Source of the DNA: Streptomyces sp. DT2A-34
GTDB lineage: Bacteria; Actinomycetota; Actinomycetes; Streptomycetales; Streptomycetaceae
Direction: 5' to 3'
Assembly (NCBI RefSeq): GCF_030499515.1
Contig: NZ_JASTWJ010000001.1
Span: 6,738,001-6,802,000 of the forward strand
Length of the DNA stretch: 64,000 nucleotides
The notes beneath the pieces are model-generated. The model saw only the letters and a program-made list of their open reading frames with translations. It was not told where the DNA came from and did no database searches. The position numbers were made by a program, and so were the translations under genes. Positions 25,976 to 35,299 of the stretch are shown here, one piece after another. How positions within the stretch are numbered: position 1 is the first letter of the stretch; the number at the start of each line of letters is the position of its first letter.

Positions 25976-28237
25976 GTGACCAACATCCCCGAGACCGGCC
26001 GGACGCCACGCGTCCAGATCCGGCTCATCGTCATCCAAGTCCTCGTCCTCTCCCTCCTCGGCACCCTCGGCGGGCGCCTGTGGTACCTGCAGATCCGCGA
26101 GGGCGACGCCTACGCCAAGGAGGCGTCCGGCAACCACGTCCAGCAGGTCGTCCAGCCCGCCGTCCGCGGCTCGATCCTGGACGCGCGCGGAGTGCCCCTC
26201 GCCGACAACGAGACACGGCTGGTGGTCTCCGCCTCCCGCACCGACCTGCTGAAGATGCCGGACGACGGCAAGGCCGTCCTCACCAAGCTCGCCGCTGTCC
26301 TGGGCATGACCCCCAAGGAGGTCATGGAGAAGGTCCGGCTGTGCGACGCCGAGACGCCCCAGCCGTGCTGGAACGGCTCGCCGTACCAGCCGATCCCCAT
26401 CACCGACGAGGCCACGCCCAAGCAGGCCCTGCAGATCCGTGAACGCGCCGAGGACTTCCCCGGCATCACCGCCGAGCCGCAGGCCCTCCGCCGCTACCCG
26501 AGCCCCGGCGAGGCCAACACCGCCCAGGTCCTCGGCTACCTCTCACCGGTCACCGACGAGGAGCTCCAGGAGGCCCAGGACACCGACTCGCCGTACCTGC
26601 GCTCCGACCAGGTCGGCCGCTCCGGCCTGGAGCGCGAGTACGACAAGGAGCTGCGCGGCAAGGCCGGCGTCACCCGCTACGAGGTCGACAACCTCGGCCG
26701 GGTCATCGGCCAGGCCGAGGCCGACGCCGCTCAGGCCGGCTCCAACCTCGTCACCAGCATCGACGCCCGCGTGCAGCGGGTCGCCGAGTACGAGCTGAAC
26801 GACGCGATGAAGAAGGCCCGCCAGGAGTGGGACCGCAACACGGGTGAGAAGTACAAGGCCGACTCGGGCGCGGTCGTCGTGATGGAGGCCAAGACCGGCC
26901 GCATCGTCGCCATGGCGTCCAACCCGACCTACGACCCGAACGCCTGGGTGGGCGGCATCTCCGCCAAGGACTACAAGAAGCTCACCGGCAAAGCCTCCAA
27001 CTACCCGCTGCTCAACCGCGCGATCCAGGGCCAGTCGGCGCCCGGCTCCATCTTCAAGGTCGTCCCCACGGCCGCCGCGGTCAACGCGGGCTACTCCTTC
27101 GACGGCCCCTACCAATGCTCCAGCTCGTACTCGATCGGCGGCCAGGTCTTCAAGAACTTCGAGTCCAAGGGGTACGGCCCGATCAGCCTCGGCCGCGCCC
27201 TGGAGGTCTCCTGCGACACCGTCTTCTACCGCCTCTCACACGAGGAGTGGAAGCGGGACGGCGGCACCAAGCCGAAGAAGAACGCCAACGACTGGTTCTA
27301 CAAGACCGCCCACCAGTTCGGCCTCGGCGCGGAGACCGGCATCGACCTCCCCAACGAGGTCACGGGCCGTATCCCCGACCGCCAGTGGAAGCAGGCGTAC
27401 TGGAAGGCCAACAAGGACGCCTGGTGCAAGTACGGCAAGAAGGGCGGCTCGTACGCCGAGCAGATCGCCTACGAGAACTGCCTCGAAGGCAACCGGATGC
27501 GCGCCGGTGACTCGGTCAACTACTCCATCGGACAGGGCGACACCCTCGTCACCCCCATCCAGATGGCCACCATCTACGCGGCCATCTCCAACGGCGGCAC
27601 CCTGTACGACCCGACCGTCGGCAAGGCAGTCGTCGGCGCCGACGGCAGGACCGTCCAGGAGATCGAGCCCAAGTCGCACGGCAAGCTGCCCATAAGCCGG
27701 CAGACGCTGGCCGAGATGGACGACGCCCTCGCCGGCGTCGCCACCCGCGGTACCGCCGCCTGGCGGTTCGCCGATGTCGGCTGGCCGCAGGACAAGATCC
27801 CGATGCACGCCAAGACCGGTACCGCGGAGGTCTACGGCAAGCAGACGACCTCGTGGTTCGCCACGTACACCAAGGACTACACGGTCGTCATGACGATCTC
27901 CCAGGGTGGTACGGGTTCCGGCGCCTCGGGTCCGGCCGTGCGCAACATCTACGACGCGCTGTACGGCGTCTCCGACGACGGCACGATCAACAAGAAGAAC
28001 GCGCTGCTGCCGACGCCCCAGAAGAGCCTGCCGAAGGTCCGCACGGACGGGACCATCGCCTCGCCGAAGGTCTCCAAGGACCCGGCGAAGGAGCAGCGGG
28101 CCAGCCAGGAGAACGAGGCCGCGCCGGAAGGGCAGCAGCTCGCCGGGACGGTCGCGACGCCGACGGCCGAGAACCGGGACACCCGGCGCAGGCGCGGCAG
28201 GAGCCGCAGGCGGGGAAGCCGGAGGTTGCTCACATGA
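25976..28237 (+). CDS. mrdA: Class B penicillin-binding protein 2 (transpeptidase)
   Basis: Monofunctional D,D-transpeptidase that cross-links peptidoglycan, partnered with RodA. 753 residues from GTG 25976 with GAGGGGGAGG upstream. It has one N-terminal membrane anchor ('LIVIQVLVLSLLGTLGGRLW'), then the dimerisation domain with 'VVQPAVRGSILDARGVPLA'. The transpeptidase motifs are Ser358 and Lys361 in 'SAPGSIFKV', an SxD/N-type 'VSCDTVF' and the 'HAKTGTAE' triad at about 613. The C-terminal 80 residues are a Lys/Arg-rich, disordered extension. The stop overlaps the rodA start as ATGA, a clear sign of translational coupling. Confidence 0.95.
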   Translation: MTNIPETGRTPRVQIRLIVIQVLVLSLLGTLGGRLWYLQIREGDAYAKEASGNHVQQVVQPAVRGSILDARGVPLADNETRLVVSASRTDLLKMPDDGKAVLTKLAAVLGMTPKEVMEKVRLCDAETPQPCWNGSPYQPIPITDEATPKQALQIRERAEDFPGITAEPQALRRYPSPGEANTAQVLGYLSPVTDEELQEAQDTDSPYLRSDQVGRSGLEREYDKELRGKAGVTRYEVDNLGRVIGQAEADAAQAGSNLVTSIDARVQRVAEYELNDAMKKARQEWDRNTGEKYKADSGAVVVMEAKTGRIVAMASNPTYDPNAWVGGISAKDYKKLTGKASNYPLLNRAIQGQSAPGSIFKVVPTAAAVNAGYSFDGPYQCSSSYSIGGQVFKNFESKGYGPISLGRALEVSCDTVFYRLSHEEWKRDGGTKPKKNANDWFYKTAHQFGLGAETGIDLPNEVTGRIPDRQWKQAYWKANKDAWCKYGKKGGSYAEQIAYENCLEGNRMRAGDSVNYSIGQGDTLVTPIQMATIYAAISNGGTLYDPTVGKAVVGADGRTVQEIEPKSHGKLPISRQTLAEMDDALAGVATRGTAAWRFADVGWPQDKIPMHAKTGTAEVYGKQTTSWFATYTKDYTVVMTISQGGTGSGASGPAVRNIYDALYGVSDDGTINKKNALLPTPQKSLPKVRTDGTIASPKVSKDPAKEQRASQENEAAPEGQQLAGTVATPTAENRDTRRRRGRSRRRGSRRLLT

Positions 28238-29433
28238 CCGGCGTCAACAGCTTCCAGGTCTCCGGGTACGGGCCCGAACAGGCGGGCTGGACCCGCCTGT
28301 TCGCCCGCGACTCACTCGCCCGCCGGCTCGACTGGCCGATACTGCTGGCGGCGCTGGCCCTGTCGCTGCTCGGCACGCTCCTGGTGTACTCGGCGACCCG
28401 TAACCGCACCGAGCTCAACCAGGGCGACCAGTACTACTTCCTGGTCCGGCACCTGCTGAACACCGGCATCGGCCTCGCCCTGATGGTCGGCACGGTCTGG
28501 CTGGGTCACCGCACCCTGCGCACGGCGGTGCCGATCCTGTACGGGCTGTCGGTCTTCCTGATCCTGCTGGTGCTCACCCCGCTCGGCTCCACGATCAACG
28601 GCGCCCACTCCTGGATCAAGCTCCCCGGCGGCTTCTCCCTCCAGCCCTCGGAGTTCGTGAAGGTCACGATCATCCTGGGCATGGCGATGCTGCTGGCGAC
28701 GAGAGTGGACGCGGGGGACAAGCAGTATCCCGACCACCGCACGGTGGTGCAGGCGCTGGGCCTGGCCGCCGTACCGATGCTGATCGTGATGCTCATGCCC
28801 GACCTCGGCTCGGTCATGGTGATGGTGGTGATCGTGCTGGGCGTGCTGCTCGCGTCCGGGGCCTCCAACCGCTGGGTCTTCGGGCTGATCGGCGCGGGGA
28901 CGATGGGCGCCATCGCGGTCTGGCAGCTGGGTGTCCTGGACGACTACCAGATCGCCCGCTTCGCGGCTTTCGCCAACCCCAGCCTCGACCCGGCGGGCGT
29001 CGGCTACAACACCAACCAGGCCCGTATCGCGATCGGTTCGGGCGGGCTGGCGGGCGCGGGGCTGTTCCACGGCTCGCAGACGACCGGCCAGTTCGTGCCG
29101 GAGCAGCAGACCGACTTCGTCTTCACGGTGGCGGGGGAGGAGTTGGGCTTCATCGGCGGCGGGCTGATCATCCTGCTCCTCGGCGTCATCCTGTGGCGGG
29201 CCTGCCGTATCGCACGCGAGACGACCGAGCTGTACGGGACGATCGTCGCGGCCGGGATCGTGGCGTGGTTCGCCTTCCAGGCGTTCGAGAACATCGGGAT
29301 GACCCTGGGGATCATGCCGGTGACCGGTCTGCCGCTGCCGTTCGTGTCGTACGGCGGGTCGTCGATGTTCGCGGTGTGGGTGGCGGTGGGGTTGCTGCAG
29401 TCGATCCGGGTGCAGCGTCCGATGTCCGCGTAG
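28234..29433 (+). CDS. rodA: RodA-type SEDS peptidoglycan polymerase (Sfr)
   Basis: Membrane glycosyltransferase of the shape, elongation, division and sporulation family, which polymerises lipid II. ATG 28234 overlaps the pbp2 stop by 4 bp. 399 residues with about ten helices. 'GAHSWIKLPGGFSLQPSEFVK' contains the conserved PSE motif, followed by 'LMPDLGSVMVMVVI', where the Asp is catalytic in the family. 'GSQTTGQFVPEQQTDFVF' and 'LPFVSYGGSSM' complete the signature. Context with mreBCD assigns it to RodA rather than FtsW. Confidence 0.95.
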   Translation: MTGVNSFQVSGYGPEQAGWTRLFARDSLARRLDWPILLAALALSLLGTLLVYSATRNRTELNQGDQYYFLVRHLLNTGIGLALMVGTVWLGHRTLRTAVPILYGLSVFLILLVLTPLGSTINGAHSWIKLPGGFSLQPSEFVKVTIILGMAMLLATRVDAGDKQYPDHRTVVQALGLAAVPMLIVMLMPDLGSVMVMVVIVLGVLLASGASNRWVFGLIGAGTMGAIAVWQLGVLDDYQIARFAAFANPSLDPAGVGYNTNQARIAIGSGGLAGAGLFHGSQTTGQFVPEQQTDFVFTVAGEELGFIGGGLIILLLGVILWRACRIARETTELYGTIVAAGIVAWFAFQAFENIGMTLGIMPVTGLPLPFVSYGGSSMFAVWVAVGLLQSIRVQRPMSA

Positions 29434-29442
29434 GCCTGCGGC

Positions 29443-29472
29443 GGGGGCGGGGTTGCTGCGGTTGCCGCCCCC
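29443..29472 (+). terminator. Terminator after the mre-pbp2-rodA cluster
   Basis: GGGGGCGG (29443-29450) pairs with CCGCCCCC (29465-29472) around a 14-base loop, 10 bp after the rodA stop. It is GC-only with no T tract. Confidence 0.6.
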
Positions 29473-29550
29473 CAGGAACGAGTTGGTTTACCTGGGGTTC
29501 ATGGCTGGTAGGCCCTGTCACCACGTCGTGACTCCCACTAGATTCGGGTC

Positions 29551-31056
29551 ATGGCGGACACAAAGCGCGAGATCGAGCGGAAGTACGAATCCGACCAGAG
29601 CGGTCTTCCCGACCTGACCGGCGTCGCCGGGGTCGCAGCCGTCATCGACAAAGGTGTGGCTCACCTGGACGCCACCTATTACGACACCGCGGACGAACGC
29701 CTCACCGCGTCCTCGATCACCCTGCGCCGCCGCACCGGCGGATCGGACGCGGGCTGGCACCTGAAGTTCCCCGTCTCCGAGGGCGTCCGCGACGAGGTCC
29801 GCGCCCCGCTCTCCGACACCCTCCCCGACGAGCTCGCCGCTCTGGTCCGCTCCCGGGTCCGGGAGGTCGACCTGCTGCCCGTGGTCCGGCTGCGCTCGGA
29901 CCGTGACGTGCGTGACCTCCTCGACGCGCAGGGACGGCTGCTGGCGGAGGTCAGCATGGACGCCGTGCACGCCGAGCGGCTCAGTGGCGGCGTCGGTGAC
30001 GCCCAGTGGACCGAGATCGAGGTGGAGCTCGCCGACGGCGGTGACCCGGCCTTCCTCGACAAGGTGGAGAAGCGGCTGCGCAAGGCGGGCGTACGGCCGT
30101 CCGCGTCCTCCTCGAAGCTGGCCCGCGCCCTTGCGGAGACCGCGCCCAAGAAGAAGCGTTCCTCCGCTTCGCTCGACGGCCCTGTCACCTCCGGCGACCA
30201 CGTGCTCGCGTACGTCCGTGCTCAGCGGGACGCGATCGTCGAGCTCGACCCGGCCGTACGCCAGGACGTCGAGGACTCCGTGCACAGCATGCGCGTCGCC
30301 ACCCGCCGGCTGCGCAGCACCTTCAAGTCGTACGGCAAAGTCTTGGACCGGGCCGTCACCGACCCGATCGGCGACGAGCTGAAGTGGCTGGCCGGCGAGC
30401 TGGGCATGGACCGGGACCGGGAGGTGCTGAACGAACGCCTGTCGGCGGCTCTCGATGAGGTGCCCCACGCGCTGGTCTCCGGTCCGGTCGCCGAGCGGCT
30501 GAGCCACTGGGCGGGTGACAGGCCGGGCGGGGCGAGCGGCCGGCTGATCGGAGTCCTCGACTCCCGCCGTTACCTGGCCCTGCTCGACACCCTGGACGGG
30601 ATGCTCGCCGACCCGCCGCTGCTGAGGGCGGCCGGGAAGAAGCCCGGCAAGGTGCTCCCCAAGGCCGTGCGCAAGGACTTCGGCAAGGTGTCCGCGCTCG
30701 TCGAGCAGGCCCTGGAGCTGGAGCCCGGCACCGACCGGGACACCGCCATCCACGAGGCCCGCAAGAAGGCCAAGCGCACCCGCTACGCGGCGGAGGCGGC
30801 CACCCCGGCCCTGGGCAAGTCCGCCAAGGCCCTGACCAAGACCGTGAAGTCCTTGCAGAACCTGCTCGGGGAGCACCAGGACAGCGTCATGGCCCGCCAG
30901 ACCCTGCGCGAGCTGTCCGCGGTGGCGCACGCGGCGGGGGAGAGTGCCTTCACGTACGGGCTGCTGTACGGGCGTGAGGAGCAGCGGGCGGCGGCAGTGG
31001 AAGCCGATCTGCCCGGGCGCTGGGACGGGATCAAGGACGAGGCGGACGCCCTCTGA
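29551..31056 (+). CDS. CYTH-CHAD domain protein (inorganic polyphosphate/triphosphate related)
   Basis: 501 residues from ATG 29551. The N-terminal CYTH domain (about 5-200) opens with 'EIERKYE', the ExExK metal and triphosphate motif, followed by 'ATYYDTADERLTASSITLRRR' and a late 'WTEIEVEL'. CYTH enzymes hydrolyse triphosphate or make cAMP or thiamine triphosphate. The C-terminal CHAD domain (about 220-490) has conserved His and basic helices ('VHSMRVATRRLRSTF', 'IHEARKKAKRTRYAAE') known to bind polyphosphate. The fusion is widespread; triphosphatase or polyphosphate-granule association is the likely role. It is separate from the rodA unit. Confidence 0.9.
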   Translation: MADTKREIERKYESDQSGLPDLTGVAGVAAVIDKGVAHLDATYYDTADERLTASSITLRRRTGGSDAGWHLKFPVSEGVRDEVRAPLSDTLPDELAALVRSRVREVDLLPVVRLRSDRDVRDLLDAQGRLLAEVSMDAVHAERLSGGVGDAQWTEIEVELADGGDPAFLDKVEKRLRKAGVRPSASSSKLARALAETAPKKKRSSASLDGPVTSGDHVLAYVRAQRDAIVELDPAVRQDVEDSVHSMRVATRRLRSTFKSYGKVLDRAVTDPIGDELKWLAGELGMDRDREVLNERLSAALDEVPHALVSGPVAERLSHWAGDRPGGASGRLIGVLDSRRYLALLDTLDGMLADPPLLRAAGKKPGKVLPKAVRKDFGKVSALVEQALELEPGTDRDTAIHEARKKAKRTRYAAEAATPALGKSAKALTKTVKSLQNLLGEHQDSVMARQTLRELSAVAHAAGESAFTYGLLYGREEQRAAAVEADLPGRWDGIKDEADAL

Positions 31057-31144
31057 CCTTGCGGGCGTGCGGGGGGCCGTCGCGGCCGCGTTAGGCTAGA
31101 TGGTCACCCCTGTCCGTTCAGTCCCGCTCACGAAGGTTCGCGAG

Positions 31145-33082
31145 ATGCCTGCCGAAGTCGCTGCGTCGGTGTTCCCGCAGCTCGAAGCTCTGCTCCCGCA
31201 TGTGCAGAAGCCGATCCAGTACGTCGGCGGAGAGCTCAACTCCACGGTCAAGCCGTGGGAGTCATGCGATGTCCGCTGGGCGCTCATGTACCCGGACGCG
31301 TACGAGGTCGGCCTGCCCAACCAGGGCGTCATGATCCTCTACGAGGTCCTCAACGAGCAGGAGGGCGTCCTCGCCGAGCGCACGTACAGCGTGTGGCCGG
31401 ACCTGGAGGCCCTGATGCGGGAGCACCACGTCCCGCAGTTCACGGTGGACAGCCACCGTCCGGTCAGCGCCTTCGACGTGTTCGGTCTGTCCTTCTCCAC
31501 CGAGTTGGGCTACACGAACATGCTGACGGCCCTGGACCTGGCGGGCATCCCGCTGGAGTCGAAGGACCGCCGAATCGACGATCCGATCGTGCTGGCCGGC
31601 GGCCATGCGGCCTTCAACCCCGAGCCGATCGCGGACTTCATCGACGCGGCGATCATCGGCGACGGTGAGCAGGCCGTGCTGGACATGACGAAGATCATCC
31701 GCGAGTGGAAGGCCGAGGGGCAGCCGGGCGGCCGCGAGGAGGTCCTCTTCCGCCTCGCGAAGACCGGCTCGGTGTACATCCCGGCGTTCTACGACGTCGA
31801 GTACCTCCCCGACGGCCGTATCGCCCGCGTCGTACCGAAAAAGTCGGGCGTCCCGTGGCGTGTGTCCAAGCACACGGTCATGGACCTCGACGAGTGGCCC
31901 TACCCCAAGCAGCCCCTCGTTCCGCTCGCGGAGACGGTCCACGAGCGCATGTCGGTGGAGATCTTCCGCGGTTGCACGCGCGGCTGCCGCTTCTGCCAGG
32001 CGGGCATGATCACGCGCCCGGTGCGTGAGCGCTCGATCACGGGCATCGGCGAGATGGTCGAGAAGGGCCTGAAGGCGACGGGCTTCGAGGAGGTAGGCCT
32101 GCTGTCGCTGTCGTCGGCCGACCACAGCGAGATCGGCGACATCGCGAAGGGCCTGGCGGACCGGTACGAGGAGGACAAGATCGGTCTGTCCCTCCCGTCC
32201 ACCCGCGTGGACGCGTTCAACGTCGACCTGGCGAACGAGCTGACGAGGAACGGCCGTAGGTCGGGCCTGACCTTCGCCCCCGAGGGCGGCTCCGAGCGCA
32301 TGCGCAAGGTCATCAACAAGATGGTCTCGGAAGAGGACCTGATCCGGACGGTCGCGACGGCGTACGGCAACGGCTGGCGCCAGGTGAAGCTGTACTTCAT
32401 GTGCGGGCTGCCGACGGAGACCGACGAGGACGTCCTGCAGATCGCGGACATGGCGATGAACGTGATCGCCAAGGGCCGTGAGGTCTCGAAGTCCAACGAC
32501 ATCCGCTGCACGGTCTCGATCGGCGGCTTCGTCCCGAAGCCCCACACGCCGTTCCAGTGGGCCCCGCAGCTGTCGGCCGAGGAGACGGACGCCCGTCTCG
32601 AAAAGCTCCGTGACAAGATCCGCGGCGACAAGAAGTACGGCCGCTCGATCGGCTTCCGCTACCACGACGGCAAGCCCGGCATCGTCGAGGGCCTCCTCTC
32701 CCGGGGCGACCGCCGCATCGGCGCGGTCATCCGCGCGGTCTACGAGGACGGCGGCCGCTTCGACGGCTGGCGCGAGCACTTCTCCTACGACCGCTGGATG
32801 AGCTGCGCCGACAAGGCGCTGGCCGCCTTCGGCGTCGACGTCGACTGGTACACGACGCGCGAGCGCACGTACGAGGAGGTCCTGCCCTGGGACCACCTGG
32901 ATTCGGGGTTGGACAAGGACTGGCTCTGGGAGGACTGGCAGGACGCCCTCGACGAGACCGAGGTGGAGGACTGCCGGTGGACGCCGTGCTTCGACTGCGG
33001 GGTGTGTCCGCAGATGGACACGCATATCCAGATCGGGCCGACGGGCAAGAAGTTGCTGCCGTTGAGCGTGGTCAACAAGTAG
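31145..33082 (+). CDS. B12-binding-type radical SAM protein (TIGR03960 family)
   Basis: Radical SAM enzyme of unknown reaction, normally paired with a DUF2344 protein (here at 36722). I choose ATG 31145 with GAAGG upstream, since homologues start 'MPAE...FPQLEALL'; an in-frame ATG lies 45 bp earlier. 645 residues. The N-terminal part (about 1-250) is a cobalamin-binding-like Rossmann region with 'MYPDAYEVGLPNQG'. The iron-sulfur Cys are 277, 281 and 284 in 'FRGCTRGCRFCQAG'. The C-terminal part ends in a Cys cluster, 'CRWTPCFDCGVC'. An unrelated TIR-domain gene separates it from its usual partner. Confidence 0.92.
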   Translation: MPAEVAASVFPQLEALLPHVQKPIQYVGGELNSTVKPWESCDVRWALMYPDAYEVGLPNQGVMILYEVLNEQEGVLAERTYSVWPDLEALMREHHVPQFTVDSHRPVSAFDVFGLSFSTELGYTNMLTALDLAGIPLESKDRRIDDPIVLAGGHAAFNPEPIADFIDAAIIGDGEQAVLDMTKIIREWKAEGQPGGREEVLFRLAKTGSVYIPAFYDVEYLPDGRIARVVPKKSGVPWRVSKHTVMDLDEWPYPKQPLVPLAETVHERMSVEIFRGCTRGCRFCQAGMITRPVRERSITGIGEMVEKGLKATGFEEVGLLSLSSADHSEIGDIAKGLADRYEEDKIGLSLPSTRVDAFNVDLANELTRNGRRSGLTFAPEGGSERMRKVINKMVSEEDLIRTVATAYGNGWRQVKLYFMCGLPTETDEDVLQIADMAMNVIAKGREVSKSNDIRCTVSIGGFVPKPHTPFQWAPQLSAEETDARLEKLRDKIRGDKKYGRSIGFRYHDGKPGIVEGLLSRGDRRIGAVIRAVYEDGGRFDGWREHFSYDRWMSCADKALAAFGVDVDWYTTRERTYEEVLPWDHLDSGLDKDWLWEDWQDALDETEVEDCRWTPCFDCGVCPQMDTHIQIGPTGKKLLPLSVVNK

Positions 33083-33172
33083 GCGGCAAGCGGATGTTCG
33101 GCCCCGTGTGCACCATAGGGTGGACGCGGGGCTGAGTGCTGTCGGTCTCGGGGGCCCGGTGGGGGAGGCGGG

Positions 33173-35245
33173 ATGGGCGAGGTCGATGCACTGATCATCA
33201 CGGCGCTCAAGGACGAGTACGACGCCGCCCGGGCGGCCGGCTCGGCGGGGTACGCGGACAACCCGGGGGTCAGGGTCTGGGAAGAGCGCGAGCGGGAGTC
33301 CACGACCCCCTACCTGGTCGGCAGGTACCTTCTGGCCGACGGCTCCCACATGACCGTCGGACTCGCGCGCCCCACGCGGATGGGATCCGCTGCCACGGCG
33401 CCTGTCGTGTCGTCGCTCGTCGAGCGACTGCGGCCCCGATGCCTCGCCATGTGCGGCGTGTGCGCGGGCAATCCGGCCGATGTCGCGCTCGGTGACGTGG
33501 TCGTGGCCGAGCTGGCGTACGCCTACGACGAGGGCCGGCGCACCCCCGACGGTTTCGAGGGGGACCACCGCCAGATTCCCGCGCAGGACGTCTGGGTTCG
33601 TGCGGCACAGGATCTGGTCACCACAGATCTCCCGAGCTACGGCGAGGTGTCGGGGGCGGAGGCGAGGATCTGGCTGCTGGAGCGTCTCTACGCGGGCGAC
33701 GACCCCAGACGGCACCCGGCTCGCTCCCGTTACCTGTCCGGGCGGTCGTGGGTCGAACAGATCCAGGCCCTGCAATCGGACGGCCTGGTCACGCGCGACG
33801 GCGCCGCGCTGTCTTTGACGGACGCAGGTTATTCCTTCATCGAACAGGCCGTCTACGACGACCTCAACGGCCCCGCCAAGCTGCCGTACGCCGTCGCCGT
33901 GGGGCCGATGGCGAGTGGGAACGTGGTGGTCAAGGACGGCCTCACCTGGGGCCAGCTGAGAAGGTGGGGCGTTCGTTCCGTCACCGGTCTGGAGATGGAA
34001 TCCGCCACCATCGCGCATGTCGCGCACAGGCTGAACCTTCCCGACTGGGTGGTCGCCAAGGGTGTCATGGATCATGCCGACCCCCGCAAGGACGACCGTT
34101 ACAAGCGGTTCGCGGCCCGTTCCTCCGCGGAGGTCCTGTTCAAGCTGCTGGCGCTCCGGCTGGCTTCGAAGAGGAGCCGTGCGCAGGTCAGCGCGACGTC
34201 GCGGGTCAGGTCCGTCCATGTCATCGGCGGCGTCACCGGGGAGACCACCTACCCCGACTACGAGAAGTCCCAGGTCGCGCACGTCTGTACGCAGTTGGGG
34301 GAAGCCGTGGCCAAGTCCGGCGCCGAACTCATCGTGTGCAGTCCGTTTCCTGACTCCGCCGATCTTCACACGGTCATCGGCTACGTCCAGTCCGGCGCGG
34401 GGCGCATCGTCCATCTGCACAGTCCCCGCCACCCACGCGTCGCGCAGAACCAGAAGGAACTGCTGGAGATGCTGGGGACCGGTCACAGCGTCGAGATCAA
34501 GAACTGGTACTATCCCGGCCCCGAGGACGACGACTCCTGGGAGCAGGCGTGGCTGCTCTGCCAGATCCAGGCCCTCGAGGAAGCCGATGTGTTGATCTCG
34601 GTCGGCGGCCGTGTCGCGAAGACCGCCAACACCCTGCTGCATCTGGCCGAGGCCCGGGGGAAGCCGATCGTGCCGTTCGAATTCCTCGGTGGTGCGTCCC
34701 GACGGGCGTTTGAGCGGCGCAACTGGGCGCGTGTCCATCCCGGCCTGGATCACAGCCGGCTCAAGGACAAGGAAGCGGTCGTCGACGCCATGGAGATCGC
34801 GGAGTATCTGGTGACCGCGCGGTTGCGCAACCCGCACAACTACAGGTGGCCGCCGGCTCGCGCCTTCATCAGCCGTGCATCGCCCGACTCGGAGTTCGCG
34901 CAGGCCTTGGAGGTGTACCTGTCCGGTGTCGGGATCACACCGCTGATCGGCGAGAGGGAGCTGCGGCCGGACCGCATGGTCAAGCCGACGATCGAGGACG
35001 CGCTGCTCTCGGCCGACCTGTTCATCGCCCTGTGGAGCCGGTCGTACGCACTGAGCAGGTTCTGCTACGACGAACTCGAACTGGCTCTGCGCCGGCACCA
35101 GGTGGGCGAACTCCAGCTCTGGATCATCAATCTCGACGGCTCGGACATCGTCCCTCCCGCGGCCCGCAAGCTGCCGCAGACCGTGGCGAGGTCACCCCAT
35201 GCCCTGGTCGCGCTCGTCCGGGAACTGTTGGATCGGGAGAGGTGA
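33173..35245 (+). CDS. Nucleosidase-SLOG-TIR fusion protein, putative conflict/anti-phage effector
   Basis: 690 residues from ATG 33173 with GGGGGAGGCGGG upstream. Domain 1 (about 1-335) is a PNP/MTA-SAH-nucleosidase fold: 'DALIITALKDEYDA' at the start, 'GPMASGNVVVKDG', the ribose site 'LEMESA' (274-276) and catalytic-type Asp300 in 'VMDHAD'. A segment at about 150-230 looks like an inserted winged helix. Domain 2 (about 345-555) is SLOG-like: 'VHVIGG' at 348-353 and 'ADVLISVGGRVAKTA' at 471-485. Domain 3 (about 562-690) is TIR: 'AFISRASPDSEF', BB loop 'GERELRPDR' and likely NADase Glu634 in 'CYDELE'. TIR and SLOG pairs sense nucleotides and cut NAD in bacterial immunity. No partner gene adjoins it. 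The function is inferred. Confidence 0.8.
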   Translation: MGEVDALIITALKDEYDAARAAGSAGYADNPGVRVWEERERESTTPYLVGRYLLADGSHMTVGLARPTRMGSAATAPVVSSLVERLRPRCLAMCGVCAGNPADVALGDVVVAELAYAYDEGRRTPDGFEGDHRQIPAQDVWVRAAQDLVTTDLPSYGEVSGAEARIWLLERLYAGDDPRRHPARSRYLSGRSWVEQIQALQSDGLVTRDGAALSLTDAGYSFIEQAVYDDLNGPAKLPYAVAVGPMASGNVVVKDGLTWGQLRRWGVRSVTGLEMESATIAHVAHRLNLPDWVVAKGVMDHADPRKDDRYKRFAARSSAEVLFKLLALRLASKRSRAQVSATSRVRSVHVIGGVTGETTYPDYEKSQVAHVCTQLGEAVAKSGAELIVCSPFPDSADLHTVIGYVQSGAGRIVHLHSPRHPRVAQNQKELLEMLGTGHSVEIKNWYYPGPEDDDSWEQAWLLCQIQALEEADVLISVGGRVAKTANTLLHLAEARGKPIVPFEFLGGASRRAFERRNWARVHPGLDHSRLKDKEAVVDAMEIAEYLVTARLRNPHNYRWPPARAFISRASPDSEFAQALEVYLSGVGITPLIGERELRPDRMVKPTIEDALLSADLFIALWSRSYALSRFCYDELELALRRHQVGELQLWIINLDGSDIVPPAARKLPQTVARSPHALVALVRELLDRER

Positions 35246-35299
35246 GCCCGAGTCAGGGCGCCGAGGCGGCCGTGGTGTCGTTCGGAGAGGTGGGGGGGC

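Noticed and set aside
31262..35098. A 1278-codon open frame on the minus strand across the radical SAM and TIR genes
   Set aside because: Shadow frame caused by GC bias: antisense codons of high-GC3 genes lack stops. It has no start signal, is made of Arg/Val/Gly/Leu noise, and the plus-strand genes have clear domains. The same applies to 37707-40982, 7782-9854, 10706-12361 and 35192-38764 on the minus strand.
33173..35245. Complete Thoeris or CBASS operon
   Set aside because: Neither a ThsA-type SIR2 effector nor a CD-NTase or Cap2/Cap3 gene adjoins the TIR fusion, so only a single-gene system can be proposed.
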